Source: Rhodobacter aestuarii
Lineage (GTDB): Bacteria > Pseudomonadota > Alphaproteobacteria > Rhodobacterales > Rhodobacteraceae
Length of the DNA stretch: 64,000 bases
Assembly: GCF_900156655.1 (NCBI RefSeq)
Contig: NZ_FTOG01000001.1
Location: 62,001-126,000 of the forward strand
Reading direction: 5' to 3'
In this document: piece after piece, positions 59,295 through 64,000 of the stretch
Layout: every line of letters begins with the position of its first letter
Position numbering within the stretch: the stretch's first letter is position 1
Position numbers and translations under genes: made by a program
Notes under the pieces: model-generated
What the model was told of the DNA's origin: nothing
What the model saw: the letters and a program-made list of their open reading frames with translations, nothing else
Database searches by the model: none

Positions 59295-60370
59295 ACCGAT
59301 TAACGGCACTCGGTGGGTTTGATGCCAAGGGCCCGGCCTGCTTTCTGTTGGAAATGGGTGGGGCGCGGTTGCTTTTGGATCTTGGCATTGGCCCCGATCA
59401 TGATGCGCGCCCCGCGATCCCGCTTGAAGGCTTAGGGCGCGTAGATGCCGTGCTGATCTCGCATGGCCATGCCGATCATGTCGGCTCGCTCGATTGGTTG
59501 GGTCGGCTTGGCGATCCCCCCGTTTATGCCACCGCACCTGTGCGCGCGCTGACGCGTGATCCGGTGTTGGCCGGGGCCAATCCGTTGCGCGCAGAGCAAA
59601 ACATTGCAGGTCTTGCGGTTGAAACCGGTCCCGCAGGCCATGCCCCCGGTGCGGTCTGGATGCGGATCGGCGGGGCAGGGGGGCTGCTTTACAGCGGTGA
59701 TCTTTGTGCCGAGGGCGGGCTTTTTGCGGCCGCCCCGCTGCCGCGCGCGCGGGCGGCAGTGTTTGATTGTTCCTATGGTGCGGAACCCGCGCAGCTTGCA
59801 GACCAACGCGCTGCAGTTTTGTCGGCCATCGCGGCGGGGCCATGTCTTTTGCCCGCGCCAACCGCTGGACGAGGGCTCGAGATCGCGCTTGCTTGCCTTG
59901 AAGCCGGGCATGCGGTGGCTTTGTGCCCCGAGACATGGCGGGTGGCAGACCTTATGGCGCAAAACCCCGACTGGCTCGCCCGCAATGGGGCCAATGCTCT
60001 GAACCGGCTTTTGCAACAGGCGCGGCGTTTAGAAGCCGCAGCCCCGCTGCATGGGGTGATGGTGGCGGGAGGGCCTAATTGCAACGCGGGTCTTGCGGCA
60101 ACACTTGGCCCGCGCGCGTTGCAAGAAGGCGTTGCGGTGATCTTTACCGGCCATCTCGCGCAGGGGGCACCGGCTGCGGCTTGGGTGGCAGAGGGGCGCG
60201 CGCAACGGTTGCGCTGGAACGTGCATCCAAACCTTGCCACGTTGCGCAAGATGCTGGCTGAGGTGATGCCCGAAACGGTATTGCCCGCCTTTGCCCCCGC
60301 TTCTTTGCGCGCAGATTTGGCCGCCGCGCTGCCGGCCCCGTGGGCGCAGACCGGAAGCCTGACATGGTAG
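59291..60370 (+). CDS. MBL-fold metallohydrolase, possibly beta-CASP-like
   Basis: 359 residues, ATGA overlap with the ATPase. Metal motif SHGHADHVG (HxHxDH), further ligands in GHAPGAVW and LYSGDL, and FDCSYG. The second half (LLPAPTAGRGLEIALACLEA, then GLAATLGPRALQEGVAVIFT) looks like the beta-CASP insertion of RNase J/CPSF-type nucleases. In an ABC importer operon under a Pho box it may cleave a phosphoester or cyclic phosphate brought in by the transporter. PhnP-like function is possible but not shown. Confidence 0.75.
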   Translation: MNRLTALGGFDAKGPACFLLEMGGARLLLDLGIGPDHDARPAIPLEGLGRVDAVLISHGHADHVGSLDWLGRLGDPPVYATAPVRALTRDPVLAGANPLRAEQNIAGLAVETGPAGHAPGAVWMRIGGAGGLLYSGDLCAEGGLFAAAPLPRARAAVFDCSYGAEPAQLADQRAAVLSAIAAGPCLLPAPTAGRGLEIALACLEAGHAVALCPETWRVADLMAQNPDWLARNGANALNRLLQQARRLEAAAPLHGVMVAGGPNCNAGLAATLGPRALQEGVAVIFTGHLAQGAPAAAWVAEGRAQRLRWNVHPNLATLRKMLAEVMPETVLPAFAPASLRADLAAALPAPWAQTGSLTW

Positions 60371-60924
60371 CCCTGCCGCCCGGCGCCTTTTGGCTGATGC
60401 GCCACGGCGAAACCGCGGCCAATGCGCAAGATATCATTTGCGGTCAGACCGATTTGCCGCTGAGCGCGCGCGGGCGCGCGCAAGCCGATCAGGCGGCAGC
60501 CTTTTTGGCGGATTTGCCAATGGCCCGCATCGTCACCACGCCGCTGCTGCGTGCGCGTCAAACCGCACAGGCTTTGGCGGCGCGCTGTGGGCTGGTGCCT
60601 GAGGTTGTCGAAGATTTGGCGGAGCGCAATTGGGGCGCGCTTGAGGGGCAACCACGCAGCGCCTTGCGGCGCGAGGAAACCCCGCCGGGCGGCGAAGCTC
60701 CCGCGGCGTTTCGCGCCCGCATTCGTGCAGGGTTTGCCCAGATCGACCGTTCCAAGCCGGTGCTGATCGTTGCGCATTCGGGCACGGCGCGCGAAATTCA
60801 TGCGCTTTTATCTCAGGCCCCGCATCGACGCCTTTGGAATGCCGAAACAGTCCTTTGGCAGCCAGATAGAGAAGTTTTGCCAAATACTTGGCACTGTCAC
60901 GATTGTTTTAAACCGGCGGGCTAG
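60364..60924 (+). CDS. Histidine phosphatase family protein (phosphoglycerate-mutase-like)
   Basis: 186 residues from ATG 60364, overlapping the MBL stop by seven bases and preceded by GGAAG. Catalytic RHG motif LMRHGETAAN near residue 11, further conserved Arg in TTPLLRARQTA, Glu in DLAERNWGALEG, and second His in VLIVAHSGTARE. Small cytoplasmic phosphatase of the CobC/GpmB type. Its place between an MBL hydrolase and a binding protein suggests that it removes phosphate from the imported compound or its product. Confidence 0.85.
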   Translation: MVALPPGAFWLMRHGETAANAQDIICGQTDLPLSARGRAQADQAAAFLADLPMARIVTTPLLRARQTAQALAARCGLVPEVVEDLAERNWGALEGQPRSALRREETPPGGEAPAAFRARIRAGFAQIDRSKPVLIVAHSGTAREIHALLSQAPHRRLWNAETVLWQPDREVLPNTWHCHDCFKPAG

Positions 60925-60965
60925 GAGGGAGTAAATTCTCCCCTCTCCAAGAATAGGAGCCTTCC

Positions 60966-61946
60966 ATGTCCCATCTTCGCAACGCCACGATCGCGCTGTT
61001 TGCGCTCGCCACTCAGGCGCTGGCGCAGCCTTCGGGCGAGATCACGGTCTATACCTCGCAGCCGCAAGAGCAGATGGCGACAGTGGTGGCCGAATTCAAC
61101 AAAGACTACCCCGATGTGACGGTGGAGATTTTCCGCACCGGCACCACCGAACTGATGACCAAACTGCAAGCCGAATTCGCGGCGGGCGCCACCCCCGCCG
61201 ACGTGCTTTTGATTGCCGATGCTGTGGCGATGACGCAGCTTAAAAATGAGGGCCATCTGCTTGCCTATCAAGATGCGCCGCTCGCGGGCATCCCGGCGGA
61301 TGTGGTTGACCCCGATCACACCTTCTTCGGCACCAAGCTGATCACCACTGGCATTGTGTATAACACCGATTTGGTCGCGACCGCGCCCACCAGCTGGGAC
61401 GATCTGCGGGCCCCGGAAGTGGCGGCCCAAACCATCATGCCGAGCCCGCTTTATTCCGGCGCTGCGGTGATCCATGTCGGCACACTGACACAACAGCCGA
61501 ACCTTGGCTGGGGCTATTATGAAGAATTGGCGCAAAACGGCGCTGTCGCGGGCCAAGGCAATGGCACGGTGATCGAGGCTGTCGCGCGCGGCGAAAAGGC
61601 TTATGGCATCATCATCGAATACATGGCGATGAACGCCAAAGCCAAAGGCTCGCCGGTTGATTTCATCTGGCCCGCGCAAGGCGTCAGCGCGATCACCCAG
61701 CCTGTGGCCATTGTGAACACCACCGACAATGCCGAAGCCGCGAAAGCTTTTGTCGATTGGCAGCTTTCCAAAACCGCGCAGGAACAATCTGTGGCGCAGG
61801 GGTATTTCCCGATCATCGAAGGCGTGGCGCCGCCCGCGGGTTACCCGGATCTGACCAGCCTCACGATTTTCCCGCTGGATGCCGACAAGCTCATGGCCGA
61901 GGGCGAGGCGAACAAAGAACATTTCGCTGATCTCTTCGGTGGCTGA
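60966..61946 (+). CDS. Periplasmic binding protein, Fe3+/phosphonate type (system 2)
   Basis: 326 residues with signal peptide (MSHLRNATIALFALATQALA). FbpA-like fold (ITVYTSQPQEQMATVVAEFN, then GTTELMTKLQAEFA, DVLLIADAVAMTQL and AKAFVDWQLSKTAQEQSVAQ). No tandem Tyr pair. Related to, but clearly different from, the system 1 protein. A 41-base gap after the phosphatase holds GGGAG-TAAATT-CTCCC (60927-60942), which may stabilise the message, and AGGAG before the ATG. Confidence 0.85.
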   Translation: MSHLRNATIALFALATQALAQPSGEITVYTSQPQEQMATVVAEFNKDYPDVTVEIFRTGTTELMTKLQAEFAAGATPADVLLIADAVAMTQLKNEGHLLAYQDAPLAGIPADVVDPDHTFFGTKLITTGIVYNTDLVATAPTSWDDLRAPEVAAQTIMPSPLYSGAAVIHVGTLTQQPNLGWGYYEELAQNGAVAGQGNGTVIEAVARGEKAYGIIIEYMAMNAKAKGSPVDFIWPAQGVSAITQPVAIVNTTDNAEAAKAFVDWQLSKTAQEQSVAQGYFPIIEGVAPPAGYPDLTSLTIFPLDADKLMAEGEANKEHFADLFGG

Positions 61947-63648
61947 TTTTCGCACAAAGCAGATCCGGTTGGGCGGCCTCCATTGGATGGCCGCCCTTCT
62001 GGCCTTTTACCTTGCCGTGACCGCGCTTTATCCGCTGGCGCGGCTTTTTGCTTTGGCCTTGGGGCCGGGGGCGGATGGAGCGCCCTTTGGGCTGTTGCGC
62101 GAGACCTTTGCGAGCTTTGGCTTTCGCCGTGCATTGTGGAACACGCTTTGGTCTTCTGCTGGTTCGGTGGTTGTCTCGGTCTTGCTGGGGCTCGCCTTGG
62201 CGCTTGCCACCGGGTTGATGCGTTTGCCGGGGCGGGCCTTGGCGTCTTTCTTGGCCCTGTCCCCGGTGCTTATCCCGTCGCAGATCATGGCGCTTGGCTG
62301 GATTGAACTGACGGGGCCGGGCTCGCCCGTGCTTTCTCCGCTGGGCCTCGCGCCGCCCGCTGGTCGACCTAATCCGCTGTATTCCGGCGGCGGCGTTGTG
62401 TGGCTGATGGGGATCGAGCATATGCCGCTGGTCTTCATCGCCGTGCGCGCCGCGCTGCAAGCGATCCCGGCAGATTTGGTCGAGGCGGCGCGGATTGGCG
62501 GTGCGGGCACCGGGCGGATCATTGCGCGGGTGCTTTTGCCGCTCACCTTGCCTGCTTTGGTCGCGGGCGCGATGCTTTCTTTCGCGGCGGCGGTTGGGAA
62601 TTTTGGTGTGCCCGCATTGCTCGGTATTCCGGGCCGGTTTTCGGTGCTGACAACGCTTATCTACCAACGGCTCAATGGCTTTGGCCCAGCGGTGATCGGC
62701 AAAGTCGCGGCGATTGCTGCTGTGCTGGTGGCGCTGGCCCTGGCCGCATTGGTGCTGCGCCACATCTTGCAAAAGCGCTGGTCGGTGCCAATGGCCTCTG
62801 GCGTGGGGTTTGCGGGGTTTGCGCCGGGGCGCGCGGGCTGGCCGCTTTCCATCGCACTTTGGGCGGGGTTGGGGGTGCTATGTCTCGCGCCGCTTTTGGC
62901 GCTTTTGGCCACGGCTTTGGTGCCCGCGCTGGGCGTGGGACTGAGCCTCGAAACCGCAACATTTGAGAATTTTGCCAATGTGCTGGCGAACTCAGCGGTG
63001 CGCCGCGCCTTTCTCAATTCTGTTTCAATCTCCCTCGCCGCCGCAGCGCTGAGCGGGGGGATTGCCATCTTGCTCGGCTGGCTCGGCGGGGTGGGGCGCA
63101 GCCGCGTGGGGCGCGTGCTTGGCTGGGCGGCAGATGCGGGCTTTGTGGTGCCGGGCACGGTGCTGGGCCTTGCGATGATCTTGGTCTATCTGCGCCCGTT
63201 GCCGCTTGTTGGCCTCTCGCTCTACGGCACAGCCGCGATTTTGCTGCTGGCCTATCTGGGGCGCTTTTTGCCGCTTGTTCTACGCCCGGTCGAGGCCGAA
63301 ATTGCGAGCGCGGACCCTGCACTCGATGAGGCGGCGCGGATTGCGGGTGTGGGCGTGGCCCGCCGCATTGCCTTTATTGCCGCGCCCACGCTCGCCCCAA
63401 CCGCCATCGCCGGGGCGCTCCTGATCTTTATGACGGCATTGAATGAACTGACCGTCTCGGCGCTTTTATGGTCTGCCGGGCATGAGACGATCGGCGTGCA
63501 AATCTTCTCGATGCAATATGAAGGCAACTCCACCTCTGCCGCTGCGATCTCGGTGCTGGCGCTCGGTTTGGTCGGCGTGCTTGTGCTGGTGGTGGATCGT
63601 TTCGGGCGTAACCTGCCGCGTGCCACCTTGCCGTGGCGCACGCCCTAA
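61939..63648 (+). CDS. Double-domain ABC permease, Fe3+/2-aminoethylphosphonate type (system 2)
   Basis: 569 residues from GTG 61939, which overlaps the binding-protein stop by eight bases and gives VADFRTKQ before the first helix; the upstream ATG would overlap more than 60 bases. About twelve helices in two permease halves with EAA-like loops (VEAARIGGAGTGRIIARVLL near residue 185, and DEAARIAGVGVARRIAFIAA near 460). Same architecture as the system 1 permease. Confidence 0.85.
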   Translation: MADFRTKQIRLGGLHWMAALLAFYLAVTALYPLARLFALALGPGADGAPFGLLRETFASFGFRRALWNTLWSSAGSVVVSVLLGLALALATGLMRLPGRALASFLALSPVLIPSQIMALGWIELTGPGSPVLSPLGLAPPAGRPNPLYSGGGVVWLMGIEHMPLVFIAVRAALQAIPADLVEAARIGGAGTGRIIARVLLPLTLPALVAGAMLSFAAAVGNFGVPALLGIPGRFSVLTTLIYQRLNGFGPAVIGKVAAIAAVLVALALAALVLRHILQKRWSVPMASGVGFAGFAPGRAGWPLSIALWAGLGVLCLAPLLALLATALVPALGVGLSLETATFENFANVLANSAVRRAFLNSVSISLAAAALSGGIAILLGWLGGVGRSRVGRVLGWAADAGFVVPGTVLGLAMILVYLRPLPLVGLSLYGTAAILLLAYLGRFLPLVLRPVEAEIASADPALDEAARIAGVGVARRIAFIAAPTLAPTAIAGALLIFMTALNELTVSALLWSAGHETIGVQIFSMQYEGNSTSAAAISVLALGLVGVLVLVVDRFGRNLPRATLPWRTP

Positions 63649-63820
63649 CCGACCTGCGCGCAGACCACGCGGCCAGTTTGTGGGGCCGTCATAAACGTTG
63701 CTTGATAGGAAAAGAGCGAGAGCCACAGATTGGGCGCTCCGCATAGAAAACGCCGCGATGCCGCGAGGTGGTTGTGGTATTTTACCTTAAACGAACAAAG
63801 CCTTGCAGGGTGAAGTTGAT
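63649..63820. other. Gap before the right-edge gene
   Basis: About 170 bases between convergent genes. No clear stem with T-run and no supportable gene. Confidence 0.4.
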
Positions 63821-64000
63821 CTAGCGCGCCAAGCCCAAGGCTTCGAGCCGCGCGACGGTTTGCGGCAGCCGCGTCCGATCCTCGCGGACTTCCAAAATCA
63901 AGCGCGGCGGTGTTTCCAACTTGGCCAATGCCTCGAACACCGGGCGCCACGGAATGCGGCCATCGCCGGGGTGCCAATGGCGGTCGGCGTAACCATCGGC
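63821..64000 (-). CDS. Sugar phosphate isomerase/epimerase-like protein, C-terminal 59 residues
   Basis: Minus-strand frame open at the window edge and ending in TAG at 63821-63823. The visible end, DGYADRHWHPGDGRIPWRPV followed by FEALAKLETPPRLILEVRED, is the last part of a xylose-isomerase-like TIM barrel: H and D near RHWHPGDG and the EVR strand. It converges with the system 2 importer operon, so it is not in the same transcript, but a related catabolic role is possible. Confidence 0.75.
   Translation of the reverse strand, partial: ADGYADRHWHPGDGRIPWRPVFEALAKLETPPRLILEVREDRTRLPQTVARLEALGLAR

Overview
The window looks like a chromosomal segment of an alphaproteobacterium of the Rhodobacterales (Rhodobacter/Paracoccus-like). 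Reasons: high GC, ATGA-type overlapping operons, a PQQ/XoxF-type alcohol oxidation cluster with a PedF-type cytochrome, a NosR/ApbE pair, and a LapB-type type I secretion system with a cadherin adhesin. No rRNA, tRNA, CRISPR array or complete mobile element was seen.

Region 1 (1-13760): a GGDEF/EAL protein entering from the left and broken by an in-frame TAA; a gene-poor stretch; a minus-strand pair coding a secreted alpha/beta hydrolase and a 2265-residue secreted TPR/propeller/CHAT (caspase-like) protein; and a divergent MscS-type channel. Hand-counted GC samples here (65-75%) are higher than to the right, and the block ends in a graveyard of IS3-family fragments.

Region 2 (13793-32397): a PQQ-dependent, lanthanide-type alcohol oxidation island. 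It holds a NosR-like flavinylated iron-sulfur membrane protein with its ApbE flavin transferase, a XoxJ-like binding protein, PedF cytochrome c-550, a taurine-type ABC importer, and a LutABEF/PedABC-like ABC system with a YVTN propeller and a small acidic protein. It continues with a Sel1 protein, a second cytochrome c, the dehydrogenase (extra Asp at position 325), and a regulatory trio (LuxR-type response regulator, FIST sensor, soluble hybrid kinase). Two short motifs recur in its promoters: ACCAARGTC (4 copies) and GACCAWTGGACAAT (3 copies). They probably mark one regulon.

Region 3 (32441-35057): a cytoplasmic BisC-type molybdoenzyme and an 81-residue orphan.

Region 4 (35234-54371): a seven-gene minus-strand type I secretion operon (adhesin, outer-membrane barrel, two small paralogous DUF6447-like proteins, TolC, ABC exporter, membrane fusion protein). 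Divergent from it is a 2640-residue multi-enzyme exoprotein (nuclease, propeller, 5'-nucleotidase, RTX-type end), probably a second secreted substrate.

Region 5 (54391-64000): two divergent ABC importers of the Fe3+/2-aminoethylphosphonate type, separated by 88 bases that contain a good Pho-box match. The right-hand operon also codes an MBL-fold hydrolase and a histidine phosphatase, and a sugar-phosphate-isomerase-like gene runs off the right edge. With the exonuclease/5'-nucleotidase, this suggests a phosphorus-scavenging district: digest nucleic acid outside, import organophosphorus inside. That link is inference.
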